Origin: Thalassospira profundimaris | Lineage (GTDB): Bacteria; Pseudomonadota; Alphaproteobacteria; Rhodospirillales; Thalassospiraceae | NCBI RefSeq assembly: GCF_003326675.1 | Contig: NZ_JPWF01000001.1 | Location: 124,001-188,000, forward strand | Reading direction: 5' to 3' | DNA: 64,000 nt | Shown here: positions 1-8,130 of the stretch, in pieces | Position numbering within the stretch: position 1 is the first letter of the stretch | Layout of the letters: every line of letters starts with the position of its first letter | Made by a program: the position numbers and the translations under genes | Notes under the pieces: generated by a model | Told to the model about the DNA's origin: nothing | The model's input: only the letters and a program-made list of their open reading frames with translations | The model's database searches: none

Positions 1-593
1 GGTCCAAGCACCCGCTTGCCGACAACACCTTGCCCACCGCCTGTATCCTGGGCGTTGGGATCAAGTGACAGGCCATGCTGGCGCCCGCCAAGAAGTTCAA
101 GATAGACCTGTGCAAGAAGGTCGGAGTCAAGCAGCGCCCCGTGCAGGGTACGGTTGGAGTTATCGATCTTGAAACGACGGCACAGCGCATCAAGGCTTAC
201 CGGTGATCCCGGAAACTTTTTGCGCGCCATCTGCACGGTATCAAGGGCGCGATCCATGGCAATGCGTGGCTTGTTAAGCCATTCAAGTTCCGCATTCAGG
301 AACTTCATATCAAAGGCAGCATTGTGGATGACCAGGACCGAATCATCACCAATGAACTCGATGAAATCATCGGCAACTTCGGCAAAGACCGGCTGATCTT
401 TCAGGAAATCATCACCCAGTCCGTGAACGTCAAAGGCCTCTTTGGGCATCGGACGTTCCGGGTTGATATATTGGTGATACTGCCGCCCGGTCGGCATGTG
501 GTTGACCAGTTCGATACAGCCAATTTCCACCAGACGATGGTCGGCATAGGGATCAAGGCCGGTGGTCTCGGTATCAAGCACAATCTCGCGCAT
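1..593 (-). CDS. dnaQ: DNA polymerase III epsilon subunit (3'-5' proofreading exonuclease), 3' end cut by window
   Basis: This is the proofreading exonuclease of the replicative polymerase. It is read from the ATG at 593 down to the window edge (197 codons visible). It begins [14 protein letters not shown], the ExoI motif with metal ligands D7 and E9. [13 protein letters not shown] (about 88-100) is ExoII with D95, and [12 protein letters not shown] (about 150-161) is ExoIII with H151 and D156. These are the DEDDh set, so catalysis should be intact. The family is usually about 230-245 residues, so roughly the last 40 are missing; no stop is visible. coaE ends 29 bp upstream on the same strand, and the pair is typical of alphaproteobacteria near the origin. 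Confidence 0.93.
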   Translation of the reverse strand, partial: MREIVLDTETTGLDPYADHRLVEIGCIELVNHMPTGRQYHQYINPERPMPKEAFDVHGLGDDFLKDQPVFAEVADDFIEFIGDDSVLVIHNAAFDMKFLNAELEWLNKPRIAMDRALDTVQMARKKFPGSPVSLDALCRRFKIDNSNRTLHGALLDSDLLAQVYLELLGGRQHGLSLDPNAQDTGGGQGVVGKRVLG

Positions 594-622
594 ATATTCC
601 AGTATCCGGTGGCAGTTTTCAG

Positions 623-1207
623 TCAGCTCAATTCGTCAACAATGCCTTGAATATACTGAAAAGTCACGGCCCGACCCAATCCGGTTGGAATGACGTAATC
701 GGCCCGCTTGCGCTTTTCGATATCCGGCATCTGTTTGGACAGAATGGCGGAAAATTTTTCATCCGTCATCCCTTCTCGCGCAAGAACACGCTGGCGTTGA
801 ACAAATCCCGGTGCGGAAACAACCGAAACGACATCACAGCGTTTCTCACCACCCGTTTCGTATAAAAGCGGAATATCAAGCACCACCAGTTTACGTCCAA
901 GCATCTGCTGGTTTCGCAAAAACCGGATTTCTGCCGCACGGATCAGGGGATGCAAGATCGCTTCAAGCCGTTTAAGGGCCTTGGCATCGCCAAATACGAT
1001 TTTACCCAACGCCTGCCGATCAATCCGGCCATCGCGGATCACATCAGGAAAGAGTTCCGCAACACGATCAAAGGCCGCACCACCCGGCGCCATCAGGCGA
1101 TGATTGGTTGCATCGGCATCATGAACCGGCACCCCAAGCCAGCGAAACATTGCCGCCGCCGTCGATTTACCCATTCCAATTGAACCGGTAAGTCCCATTA
1201 TCACCAT
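623..1207 (-). CDS. coaE: Dephospho-CoA kinase
   Basis: Last step of coenzyme A synthesis: ATP-dependent phosphorylation of the 3'-hydroxyl of dephospho-CoA in the cytosol. The 194-residue length is normal. The N-terminus has the P-loop GSIGMGKST (about residues 8-16), followed by [10 protein letters not shown], where the aspartate-rich segment binds substrate, and [10 protein letters not shown], the CoaE lid/core motif. The ATG at 1207 has AAAGG about 10 nt upstream; an internal ATG at 1198 is possible but worse placed. It lies between aroE (21 bp) and dnaQ (29 bp) in one leftward run. coaBC for an earlier CoA step is at about 60.4 kb, so the pathway is split. Confidence 0.95.
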   Translation of the reverse strand: MVIMGLTGSIGMGKSTAAAMFRWLGVPVHDADATNHRLMAPGGAAFDRVAELFPDVIRDGRIDRQALGKIVFGDAKALKRLEAILHPLIRAAEIRFLRNQQMLGRKLVVLDIPLLYETGGEKRCDVVSVVSAPGFVQRQRVLAREGMTDEKFSAILSKQMPDIEKRKRADYVIPTGLGRAVTFQYIQGIVDELS

Positions 1208-1228
1208 AATAAGATTACCTTTGTATAC

Positions 1229-2095
1229 TTAATCTGGCGAAAGAACAAAATCACGCAGTTCCTGCGTCACTTCCGGGTCAATCCCGAACCAGCGATGAAA
1301 ACCCGGCCGGGCCTGATGCAACAACATGCCAAGGCCATCGACAACCGGATTACCCCGTGCCTTTGCCTGTGCCAGAAGGTCGGTAATCAGCGGGGCATAG
1401 ACAATATCGGTCACAAGCGCCGATTTGGGCAGGCCATCAAGATTGATCTCAAGTTTGGGCTGACCAACCATGCCAAGGCTTGTTGTATTGACCACAAGTG
1501 CCACATCGGAAAGCGACTTGGGATCAAGTGGCCAATCGACAACTTTCAAACGCGGGTCATTGAATTCCTTGGCCAGATCCTCGGCGCGCTTGCGGGTCCG
1601 GTTGGCAATGCGGATTTCAGGGCTTCCTTCATCCAAAAGCGCAACCAGAACAGCCCGTGATGCGCCCCCCGCCCCCAGAACCACCGCCGGACCGGACGTA
1701 AAATCGATATTGGCTGCTTCCTGACGCAGGTTTTCAATAAAGCCGAACCCGTCGGTATTATCGCCCCAAAGACGACCATCCTTGGAAAATGTCACGGTAT
1801 TGACCGCGCCGATGCGCCGCGCACGATCAGAAAGCTCGTCACATTCAGGCATGGCCATTTCTTTTTGCGGCACGGTCACATTGACCCCGGAAAAACCAAG
1901 ATTTCGCAGGGAAATCAAAGCAGCCTGAAAGTTTTCCGGCTCGACCGGCAAGGGCATATAACTGCCATCAATCCCGTATTTCGCAAGCCAATAGCCATGC
2001 AGACGTGGCGATTTTGAATGCGATACCGGCCATCCCATCACACCGGCCAGGCGCGAGGTTCCAGAAAGCGTACGGTAAGGAATACGGGTTGTCAT
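1229..2095 (-). CDS. aroE: Shikimate 5-dehydrogenase
   Basis: NADPH-dependent reduction of 3-dehydroshikimate to shikimate in the aromatic amino acid pathway. The protein is 288 residues, normal for AroE. Visible motifs are GWPVSHSKSPRLHG (about 21-34, the shikimate-binding SxS loop), NVTVPQKE (about 73-80, catalytic lysine), NTDGFGF (about 112-118, catalytic aspartate) and the nucleotide-binding GAGGASRAV (about 141-149). The basic segment ANRTRKRAE following the Rossmann glycine loop fits NADPH preference. It is the middle gene of the maf-aroE-coaE-dnaQ run leading away from the origin, an order common in Rhizobiales and Rhodospirillales. Confidence 0.95.
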   Translation of the reverse strand: MTTRIPYRTLSGTSRLAGVMGWPVSHSKSPRLHGYWLAKYGIDGSYMPLPVEPENFQAALISLRNLGFSGVNVTVPQKEMAMPECDELSDRARRIGAVNTVTFSKDGRLWGDNTDGFGFIENLRQEAANIDFTSGPAVVLGAGGASRAVLVALLDEGSPEIRIANRTRKRAEDLAKEFNDPRLKVVDWPLDPKSLSDVALVVNTTSLGMVGQPKLEINLDGLPKSALVTDIVYAPLITDLLAQAKARGNPVVDGLGMLLHQARPGFHRWFGIDPEVTQELRDFVLSPD

Positions 2096-2140
2096 GATGC
2101 GGGGTTTCCTGCCTGAAATCAGAGTATCTTTTTGTTTTTA

Positions 2141-2740
2141 TTATGCCTTAAGCACGCCATGATCGCGCAAGAAACCGATCAATGGCAATAACGGCAAACC
2201 AAGAACCGTGAAATAGTCGCCGCGCACTTCAGTAAAGAGCTGCGCACCAATGCCTTCAAGCTGGTATCCGCCAACACAATTGAAGATCTCGTCGCCCGCA
2301 GCATCAAGATAATCTTCAAGCCATTCTTCAGTAAAATTGCGCATGGTCAGATGGGCCGTATCGATGGTGCCCCAGATGCGCGATCCCTCTTTATATATAA
2401 CAGCGGCCGAAACAAGCTGATGGGTTTTGCCGCGCAGGGCCAAAAGCTGGGCCCTTGTATTGTCACGGTCGCGCGGCTTGTCAAACCAGATGCCATTGCA
2501 TTCAAGCATCTGATCAGCGGCAATGACAATTCCGTCGGGTTGCTGACGATACATGCGCAACGCCTTCATTTCTGCCAGTGTTTCGGCGGCTTCGGCGGCA
2601 CTGGCACCTTCGGCCTTCATAGATTGCTTATAGCCTTCCTCGTCAATCATCGAGGCGATGGCTTCGCATTCGACACCTGCATTTGTCAGCATGGTGTGAC
2701 GGGCCTTGCTGCTGGACGCCAGAATAAGCCGGTGATTCAT
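2141..2740 (-). CDS. maf: Maf-family nucleotide pyrophosphatase
   Basis: House-cleaning nucleoside triphosphate pyrophosphatase that hydrolyses non-canonical or modified nucleotides; the older name is septum formation inhibitor. The 199 residues start with LILASSSKARHTML, the Maf substrate motif (ASxSxxR). The catalytic aspartate lies in IAADQMLEC (about 73-81) and a conserved KP occurs in WFDKPRDRDN. The ADQ form in place of the commoner ADT is seen in one alphaproteobacterial Maf group, so it is not read as damage. Substrate specificity cannot be told from sequence alone. It sits 15 bp downstream of the ppsR-type gene and 45 bp before aroE, and is probably co-transcribed with both. Confidence 0.9.
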   Translation of the reverse strand: MNHRLILASSSKARHTMLTNAGVECEAIASMIDEEGYKQSMKAEGASAAEAAETLAEMKALRMYRQQPDGIVIAADQMLECNGIWFDKPRDRDNTRAQLLALRGKTHQLVSAAVIYKEGSRIWGTIDTAHLTMRNFTEEWLEDYLDAAGDEIFNCVGGYQLEGIGAQLFTEVRGDYFTVLGLPLLPLIGFLRDHGVLKA

Positions 2741-2755
2741 TCTTTTGATATCCTG

Positions 2756-3580
2756 TTAGTGACCGCGCCGGTCATACATGGTTGCCAAGATCATGGCCGC
2801 GGTTTCTTCGATAGATCTGCGGGTGACATTGATAATCTTCCATCCGCGATCGGTAAAATAACGTCTTGCCTGATGCACTTCGTCACGTACGGCAACCGGA
2901 TCGACATAATCGCCGCCCTCGCCGCGTTCGATCTGACGCAGGCGGTTTTTGCGGATCGAGACCAGCTGATCAACATCCTTGATCAGACCAACCACCAGCG
3001 GCTTTTTAAGTTTATCAAGTTCAGGCGGTAACGGGCACCCTGGCACAAAGGGAATATTGGCGGTTTTGATGCCGCGATTGGCAAGATAAACCGAGGTCGG
3101 CGTTTTCGAGGTTCGCGACACGCCGACAATCACCACATCGGCTTCTTCAAGGTCCCAACCCGATTGCCCGTCATCATGGGAAAGCGTGTAGTCAATCGCT
3201 TCAATCCGACTGAAATATTCCTCGTCCATTTTATGAAGGGCACCGGTGCGGCCACGGGATTGTTGTCCAAGGTAACCGGCCATCATGGTCACTGTATTAT
3301 CAAGCACATGACTGTGGGGGACCTGAAGGCGTCGGCATCCTTCTTCGAGTTTGCGGCGAATATCGCTGTCAAACACCGTGTAAAGGACAATACCCGGATT
3401 GCGTTCAATATCGGCAAGAACACGGGCAAGTTGGGCGTCGGTGCGGATCAGTGACCAGACATGTTCATGGGCACGAACATCTGGAAACTGGGCAATGCAG
3501 GCACGGGCGACACCGTCAACGGTTTCCCCCGTTGAGTCCGAAACCAGATGAAGATGAAAAATATTGTCTGCCTCGACCAT
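2756..3580 (-). CDS. ppsR: Pyruvate phosphate dikinase / PEP synthase regulatory protein (DUF299)
   Basis: Bifunctional serine/threonine kinase and phosphotransferase that switches PEP synthase or pyruvate phosphate dikinase off and on. The start is placed at the ATG at 3580 (protein MVEADNIFHLHLVSDSTG), giving 274 residues, the family length. The open frame continues to 3736 with a non-conserved extension that I reject. Key motifs are HLVSDSTGET at the N-terminus and the P-loop-like GVSRTSKTP near the middle, followed by the family segment IPFVPGCPLPP. In Caulobacter the same family borders the replication origin opposite hemE, and here too it is the first leftward gene from the origin gap. 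Whether the partner is PPDK or PEP synthase cannot be seen. Confidence 0.9.
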   Translation of the reverse strand: MVEADNIFHLHLVSDSTGETVDGVARACIAQFPDVRAHEHVWSLIRTDAQLARVLADIERNPGIVLYTVFDSDIRRKLEEGCRRLQVPHSHVLDNTVTMMAGYLGQQSRGRTGALHKMDEEYFSRIEAIDYTLSHDDGQSGWDLEEADVVIVGVSRTSKTPTSVYLANRGIKTANIPFVPGCPLPPELDKLKKPLVVGLIKDVDQLVSIRKNRLRQIERGEGGDYVDPVAVRDEVHQARRYFTDRGWKIINVTRRSIEETAAMILATMYDRRGH

Positions 3581-3760
3581 CCGCGATCCGTCTTTTCGGT
3601 CAAATTTCAGCGATGCAAGCCCGCTTTTTCCACTTTTTACGCACCAAGCGATTTTTAAAACTATTTTGAAACCCGGATTCAGGTGTTCAAAATTTTGATC
3701 ATTACCCGAACGGATAGAGCATATTAGCCCAACCAAGAGTTAAGGGGTTGGAGTCGGGCC

Positions 3761-3779
3761 TGTGGACAATTGTGGATAA
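3761..3779 (-). promoter_or_regulatory. Pair of DnaA boxes
   Basis: Two minus-strand DnaA boxes separated by one base: TTGTCCACA at 3761-3769 (one difference from TTATCCACA) and a perfect TTATCCACA at 3771-3779. Close pairing suggests cooperative DnaA binding. Confidence 0.8.
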
Positions 3780-3916
3780 CGGGAACGACTCCGGTCCAAT
3801 TTTTTCCACAGGAATTATCCTCCACCTCATACAAACTTTCTCAAACCAGCTGTCCCGACTTGGATAAGTGATTAATTTTTCCCGTAATAGCAGGGATAAG
3901 ACGGCAAAAACCAGCC

Positions 3917-3934
3917 TTATTCACATTATCCACA
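3917..3934 (+). promoter_or_regulatory. Pair of directly abutting DnaA boxes
   Basis: TTATTCACA at 3917-3925 is immediately followed by a perfect TTATCCACA at 3926-3934, in the same orientation with no spacer. Confidence 0.8.
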
Positions 3935-4039
3935 TTATTCAAAATCGGCTTTTCCCAAGCTCAGGTCTGGGAGTCGTTCGGAGTCGTACACAGTTTTCCC
4001 CAAACCGGTTTGAGATGAATCATTTTTCCCGAGTCGGAA

Positions 4040-4081
4040 TGTGAATAAACTGTGCACTAAATTTAATCCCTGTTATCCACA
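4040..4081. promoter_or_regulatory. DnaA boxes next to the AT-rich stretch
   Basis: A minus-strand TTATTCACA (4040-4048) and a plus-strand perfect TTATCCACA (4073-4081) face each other. A weaker GTATCCACC follows at 4083-4091. They lie just left of the A/T run that could be the unwinding element. Confidence 0.72.
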
Positions 4082-4105
4082 GGTATCCACCTACAAACAA
4101 CATCC

Positions 4106-4120
4106 TTTTTTATTAAATAA
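4106..4120. other. AT-rich stretch, candidate DNA unwinding element
   Basis: Fifteen consecutive A/T bases beside the last DnaA box and upstream of hemE. This is the most easily melted part of the origin gap by eye. Assignment as the unwinding element is inference. Confidence 0.5.
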
Positions 4121-4262
4121 GGTTTTGTTAGGCAGAACGTGGAAAACGTCCTGGCACAGGTTTCAGGACAAAATTCACGTGAACGAAACTGGCCACCAGG
4201 TCATCGGGTCAAAGACCGGAACCAGATAAAAAAGCGATCGGGACAGACGAACAGGAAACCAG

Positions 4263-5300
4263 ATGCCCAACAATACGAAGACTTTCTTGCGCGCCCTGAA
4301 TGGTGAAACCCTTCCGGTGCCACCAATCTGGCTTATGCGCCAAGCCGGTCGATATCTTCCGGAATACCGAGCAACCCGCGGGGATGCCGGCTCGTTCCTT
4401 GATCTTTGCTATAATCCCGATCTTGCATGCGAAGTCACCTTGCAGCCCCTTCGGCGCTATGACTTCGATGCGGCTATTCTGTTCTCCGATATCCTCGTTA
4501 TACCGCAGGCACTTGGACAGCATTTGGCATTCAAGCAGGGTGAAGGCCCGCAGCTTGATGCCATCCGCGATGCTTCAGGCCTTGGCAAGCTTTCGGTCGA
4601 TGGCATTCATAACACGCTTGGACCGGTCTATGAGACGGTTTCAAAGCTTTCGGCAGCCATCCCCTCCCATACCGCTCTGATCGGCTTTGCAGGCGCCCCA
4701 TGGACCGTGGCGACCTATATGGTCGAGGGTAAAGGTTCCAAGGACTTTGCCAATATTCGTCGCTTTGCCTATGGCGATCCGGATGGCTTTGCCCGGCTGA
4801 TCGACATTCTGGTCGAGGCAACCACGCAATATCTGCTCAAACAGGTTGAAGCCGGTGCAGAATGCATTCAGCTGTTTGAAACCTGGGGCGGGGTATTGTC
4901 CGAAACCGGTTTCAAGCGTTGGGTGATTGAGCCGACCAAACAGATCGTTGCCAATTTGCGCGCCGTTCATCCGGATTTGCCGATTATCGGCTTCCCGCGC
5001 GGGGCCGGATTGCACCTGATTGACTTTAAAAATCAGACCGGTGTGACCGGTGTTGGCCTTGACAGTGGTGTTCCGTTGGAATGGGTTGCGCAAAACCTTC
5101 AGAAACTGGGGCCGGTACAGGGCAATCTTGATCCGATGTATCTGATCACTGGTGGCGATGCGATGCTTGATGAGACCAAACGTATTCTTGATACGCTTGG
5201 CAACGGACCGTTCATCTTTAACCTTGGTCACGGCATCACACCGGAAACCCCGCCAGAAAATGTTGATAAGCTGGTGAAATTTATCAGAAATCAGCACTGA
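4263..5300 (+). CDS. hemE: Uroporphyrinogen decarboxylase
   Basis: Decarboxylates uroporphyrinogen III to coproporphyrinogen III in haem synthesis, in the cytosol. The 345 residues match the family. Near the N-terminus [17 protein letters not shown] (about 20-36) is the UroD signature with the substrate-binding arginines, and [16 protein letters not shown] (about 65-80) carries the catalytic aspartate. [16 protein letters not shown] is the second signature, and [12 protein letters not shown] closes the C-terminus. The ATG at 4263 is preceded by AGGAAA. It is the first gene right of the origin, as in Caulobacter, and begins a haem set with hemH and hemJ. The gap to hemH is about 170 bp, so hemH may have its own promoter. 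Confidence 0.97.
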   Translation: MPNNTKTFLRALNGETLPVPPIWLMRQAGRYLPEYRATRGDAGSFLDLCYNPDLACEVTLQPLRRYDFDAAILFSDILVIPQALGQHLAFKQGEGPQLDAIRDASGLGKLSVDGIHNTLGPVYETVSKLSAAIPSHTALIGFAGAPWTVATYMVEGKGSKDFANIRRFAYGDPDGFARLIDILVEATTQYLLKQVEAGAECIQLFETWGGVLSETGFKRWVIEPTKQIVANLRAVHPDLPIIGFPRGAGLHLIDFKNQTGVTGVGLDSGVPLEWVAQNLQKLGPVQGNLDPMYLITGGDAMLDETKRILDTLGNGPFIFNLGHGITPETPPENVDKLVKFIRNQH

Positions 5301-5474
5301 TTTTTGAAATCAATCAAATCGATTGAAAAATTCAATGCGTATAATGGCTTAAATCCGTTGCGCTCCGAGCCTGCTTGACCAATATAAGGCGCGGAGCGGG
5401 ACGGGTTTATCCAACAATGTATTTCCGGTTTTCGGGAACTGGTCATAACGCGATATGCCATGAAGGATAATCCA

Positions 5475-6590
5475 ATGTCCGAGACGACGCGCAAGAAACG
5501 CGCCATTGTTCTTTTCAATCTTGGCGGACCGGACAGCCCGGAAGCTGTCGAACCGTTTCTGTTCAATCTGTTCAATGATCCGGCGATCATCAGCCTGCCC
5601 AATCCGTTCCGGTTTTTGCTGGCAAAGCTGATTTCGCGTCGCCGTGCGCCCATTGCCCGCGAGATCTATGATCATATTGGCGGGAAATCACCACTTCTGG
5701 AGCTTACCCAGGAACAGGCAGACGCGCTTCAGGTTGCCCTGAATGAAGAAGATGACGGCTATGAAAACCGGTGTTTCATCGCCATGCGTTATTGGAAGCC
5801 GTTTGCCGATGACACGGCACAAGCGGTCAAGGCCTGGGGGGCGGACGAGCAGATTCTGCTGCCGCTTTATCCGCAATTCTCGACAACGACGAGCGGATCT
5901 TCGGTCAAGGACTGGAAACGGGCCTGTCACAAGGTTGGCCTGACCGCACCGATCAAGACCGCATGTTGTTATCCGACCAATCCGGGCTTTGTTGAAGCAT
6001 CCGCCGAGATGATCCGCGCTGGCTATGACCGGGCCTTGGCCAAGGCCAACGAGCTTGGCATTGATAAGCCGCGTGTTCTGTTCTCTGCCCATGGTGTGCC
6101 AAAGGCGGTGATCACCAAGCGCGGTGATCCCTATCAGTCACAGATCGAAAAAACCTCGGCCGCGGTGGTCGAAAAGATGGCGATCGAAGGTCTTGACTGG
6201 AATGTCTGCTATCAAAGCCGGGTTGGCCCGATGGAGTGGATTGGCCCGTCGACCGAACACGAGATTGAACGTGCCGGCCGCGAAGGCAAGGCCATTGTTG
6301 TTGTTCCGATTGCCTTTGTGACTGAACATTCGGAAACCCTGGTCGAGCTTGATATCGAATATGGCGAGCTTGCCTACGAAAAGAATGTGCCGATCTATGA
6401 ACGTGTCCGCACGGTCTGTTCCCATCCAAAATTCATCAACGGTCTTGTTTCGGTTGTAAAACAAACACAGGCCGAACTCGATGAAAAGGGATCGGACGAT
6501 TATACGGTTGAAAGCCGTGGCTGGTGGTGCCCGGACGAGCATTCCTGTGCGGTGGCCAAGCAGCCGGGCTTGAAACCCGCTGGTGTCTAA
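5475..6590 (+). CDS. hemH: Ferrochelatase
   Basis: Inserts ferrous iron into protoporphyrin IX, the last step of protohaem synthesis, at the inner face of the cytoplasmic membrane. The protein is 371 residues. Motifs are LFNLGGPDSPEAV at the N-terminus, YPQFSTTTSG (about 136-145), LFSAHGVPKAVI (about 202-213, catalytic histidine) and VPIAFVTEHSETLVELDIEY with the conserved glutamates. The ATG at 5475 is preferred over 5460 because AAGGA sits 6-10 nt upstream of it and the sequence MSETTRKK follows. The C-terminal tail WWCPDEHSCAV carries two cysteines. Some alphaproteobacterial ferrochelatases hold a [2Fe-2S] cluster, but I cannot assign ligands here. Confidence 0.95.
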   Translation: MSETTRKKRAIVLFNLGGPDSPEAVEPFLFNLFNDPAIISLPNPFRFLLAKLISRRRAPIAREIYDHIGGKSPLLELTQEQADALQVALNEEDDGYENRCFIAMRYWKPFADDTAQAVKAWGADEQILLPLYPQFSTTTSGSSVKDWKRACHKVGLTAPIKTACCYPTNPGFVEASAEMIRAGYDRALAKANELGIDKPRVLFSAHGVPKAVITKRGDPYQSQIEKTSAAVVEKMAIEGLDWNVCYQSRVGPMEWIGPSTEHEIERAGREGKAIVVVPIAFVTEHSETLVELDIEYGELAYEKNVPIYERVRTVCSHPKFINGLVSVVKQTQAELDEKGSDDYTVESRGWWCPDEHSCAVAKQPGLKPAGV

Positions 6591-6608
6591 TCAGAAACTT
6601 CAATGATT

Positions 6609-6639
6609 TCAGGCCGGTTTCCTTTCGAAACTGGCCTGA
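6609..6639 (+). terminator. Hairpin after hemH, possible terminator
   Basis: A 13-bp inverted repeat (6609-6621 with 6627-6639, one G-U pair, 5-nt loop) lies 18 bp past the hemH stop. The downstream strand is only modestly T-rich, so it may attenuate or stabilise rather than fully terminate before hemJ. Confidence 0.45.
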
Positions 6640-6721
6640 TTGCTGTTATGGTTTGAAAAATTTTCCCGCAGTATGTCTGCCAGAAATGGCCGGATCAAAA
6701 CGATAATCAGAGAAGAGAGAG

Positions 6722-7150
6722 ATGGATACATACAGCATCGTCAAGTCCCTGCATGTCATCAGCGTCATTGCCTGGATGGCAGGTCTTTTGTATTTGCCGC
6801 GGCTTTATGTCTATCACTGCGAAGTTGAACCGGGCTCGGAAGCCAGCGAGAAGTTCAAGGTGATGGAACAACGTCTTCTGCGTGCCATCATGAACCCGGC
6901 GATGATCGCGACCTGGATTTTTGGCGGATATCTGATCCATGTTGCCGGTGTGATGAGTGACGGCTGGTTCCATGTGAAACTGCTTTGCGTGGTACTGATG
7001 ACCATCGCACATATGATGCTTGCCCGCTATCGCCGGGCATTCGAGGCGGACGCGAATACCAAATCACAGAAATTCTATCGTATTTTCAACGAAGTACCGA
7101 CTGTCCTTATGATCATTATTGTCTTTATGGTGATCGGTCGTCCGTTCTGA
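6722..7150 (+). CDS. hemJ: Protoporphyrinogen oxidase HemJ
   Basis: Membrane protein that oxidises protoporphyrinogen IX to protoporphyrin IX, replacing HemG/HemY in most alphaproteobacteria. It has 142 residues with four hydrophobic segments. The first carries SLHVISVIAWMAGLLYLPRL with the conserved histidine (His11), and the motif RLYVYHCE follows. A conserved lysine is in WFHVKLLCVVLMT. A purine-rich AGAGAAGAGAGAG lies just before the ATG. With hemE and hemH it forms a haem cluster at the origin, a common alphaproteobacterial layout. In many relatives rho follows; here a terminator and the convergent secB follow. Confidence 0.93.
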   Translation: MDTYSIVKSLHVISVIAWMAGLLYLPRLYVYHCEVEPGSEASEKFKVMEQRLLRAIMNPAMIATWIFGGYLIHVAGVMSDGWFHVKLLCVVLMTIAHMMLARYRRAFEADANTKSQKFYRIFNEVPTVLMIIIVFMVIGRPF

Positions 7151-7200
7151 TCATCAATGATTACCGGGCAATTCGGTAAAATATTACGATATAAAAATAA

Positions 7201-7230
7201 AAAGGCCGCCTGTTGGGCGGCCTTTGTTTT
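7201..7230. terminator. Bidirectional terminator between hemJ and secB
   Basis: Perfect 10-bp stem (7201-7210 with 7216-7225), loop TGTTG, with a T-rich tail to the right and A-rich flank to the left. It can stop both hemJ and the convergent secB transcript. Confidence 0.85.
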
Positions 7231-7263
7231 GGTTTCGAACCAAATAGATATTTATCGGGTCAA

Positions 7264-7755
7264 TCAGGCGTTTCCAGCCGGCTGACCTTCCATCTGTTTT
7301 GCAAATTTCTTGCGGAAAAGATCAGCAAAATCAATCTGCTGCATCATCAGCGGCGGGAAGCCACCATCGGCAGTCAGATCAGCGATGATCTTGCGAACAT
7401 ACGGGAACAGAAGACGCGGAACTTCGATCATCAGAACCGGCAGACGATGTTCATCAGCAACGTTCAGCGTCACAACGCAGCCATACTGCAATTCTGCAAT
7501 GAAGGCGACTTTGTCGGCGACTTCTGCTTTGACGTTGATCTTGATGGTTACTTCGTGAAGTTTCTGATCCTGGGTGGTGCGTGCCTCAACATCGACATCG
7601 ATGTTGATTTTCGGCTGCTGCTGCAGGGCAACGCTTTCCGGTGCATTCGGATTTTCAAAGGAAAGATCCTTGATGTACTGGGTATGGATCGTGATCGGAT
7701 TTGCGGCTGGCTGCTGCTGTGCGCCGCCTTCTGCACCGGTGGTATTCTCGGCCAT
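7264..7755 (-). CDS. secB: Protein-export chaperone SecB
   Basis: Cytosolic chaperone that holds preproteins unfolded and passes them to SecA. The 163 residues are normal. After a flexible, glutamine/alanine-rich N-terminus comes the family start ITIHTQYIKDLSFENPN (about 21-37). YGCVVTLNV and PRLLFPYVRKIIADLTADGG (the family C-terminal signature) complete the fold, and the tail is short. In alphaproteobacteria secB lies beside the Tim44-like gene and fxsA, as here, though fxsA sits between them on the same strand as secB. The GTTTCC/Shine-Dalgarno-like AGGGAGCT is just upstream of the ATG on the minus strand. Confidence 0.95.
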   Translation of the reverse strand: MAENTTGAEGGAQQQPAANPITIHTQYIKDLSFENPNAPESVALQQQPKINIDVDVEARTTQDQKLHEVTIKINVKAEVADKVAFIAELQYGCVVTLNVADEHRLPVLMIEVPRLLFPYVRKIIADLTADGGFPPLMMQQIDFADLFRKKFAKQMEGQPAGNA

Positions 7756-8069
7756 TAAAGTCTAGCTCCCTTGAGTCTTTCGGTCTTGGTCAGAAAAAAG
7801 CCTTCAGACAGGTGGCTTATGGCGAATGCCCGTGATGCTTGATCCTTCATCGGGATACGACAGCAATCCATCTGACATGCTTGTTTCTGACGCCGTGCAA
7901 TCACGGCAGGTCAATTGGCCTAGCACGGATAACGGTGATGGGCAAGCCAATCACACCATGCACAAAGCCCATATTAAAGCCCATATTTCTGCGGGTTTGG
8001 ATGATGGGGAACGGTGCTGCGATCCTGCCCGGGTTTCAGGAACGGTTTCAATTTGCAGGGAAAAGATAA
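7756..8069. other. Intergenic stretch upstream of secB
   Basis: Gap between the secB start and the fxsA terminator. It must contain the secB promoter. Short open frames on the plus strand (for example 7826-8077) have no ribosome site, no recognisable product and atypical codon use, so I see no gene in it. Confidence 0.5.
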
Positions 8070-8098
8070 AAGGCTGACCAGGGTATCTGATCAGCCTT
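8070..8098 (-). terminator. Terminator of fxsA
   Basis: 8-bp stem (8070-8077 with 8091-8098) with a 13-nt loop. Read on the minus strand, it is followed by TTATCTTTT. It lies 32 bp past the fxsA stop. Confidence 0.65.
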
Positions 8099-8130
8099 CT
8101 TGAATTGTGATTCTTCCTTGAAATCAGCAC

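Larger units (their letters stand above)
3750..4039. repeat. Repeated GGAGTCG motif (GANTC methylation sites) in the origin
   Basis: GGAGTCG-type copies lie at 3750-3756 (GGAGTCGG), 3784-3792 (GGAGTCGTT on the minus strand), 3970-3978 (GGAGTCGTT), 3980-3988 (GGAGTCGTA) and 4031-4039 (GAGTCGGAA). The two copies at 3970 and 3980 are exactly 10 bp apart, one helical turn. All contain GANTC, the CcrM methylation site; further GANTC sites are at 3676-3680 and 4017-4021. That makes seven in about 360 bp where one or two are expected. The flanking bases are conserved beyond GANTC, which suggests a bound protein as well as methylation. Confidence 0.7.
3581..4262. other. oriC: Probable chromosomal replication origin (oriC)
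   Basis: A 682-bp gene-free stretch between the divergent ppsR-type gene and hemE, the position of the Caulobacter origin. It holds three perfect TTATCCACA boxes (3771-3779 minus, 3926-3934 plus, 4073-4081 plus). It also has near-perfect boxes at 3761-3769 (TTGTCCACA, minus), 3802-3810 (TTTTCCACA), 3917-3925 (TTATTCACA) and 4040-4048 (TTATTCACA, minus). A 15-bp pure A/T run lies at 4106-4120. Genes on both sides point away from it, as expected for leading-strand placement. GANTC methylation sites are dense. The call is inference from boxes plus synteny; GC skew over the genome would settle it. Confidence 0.85.

Noticed and set aside
4040-4048. Extra DnaA-like matches scattered in coding genes
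   Set aside because: Isolated TTATNCACA-like words outside the origin gap are expected by chance and were not counted.
3721-4262. CtrA binding sites (TTAA-N7-TTAA) in the origin
   Set aside because: TTAA occurs several times, but no pair has the 7-nt spacing, so Caulobacter-type CtrA control of this origin is not supported.
7826-8077. 83-residue open frame on the plus strand
   Set aside because: No ribosome site, no family, atypical codon use, and it overlaps the fxsA terminator.
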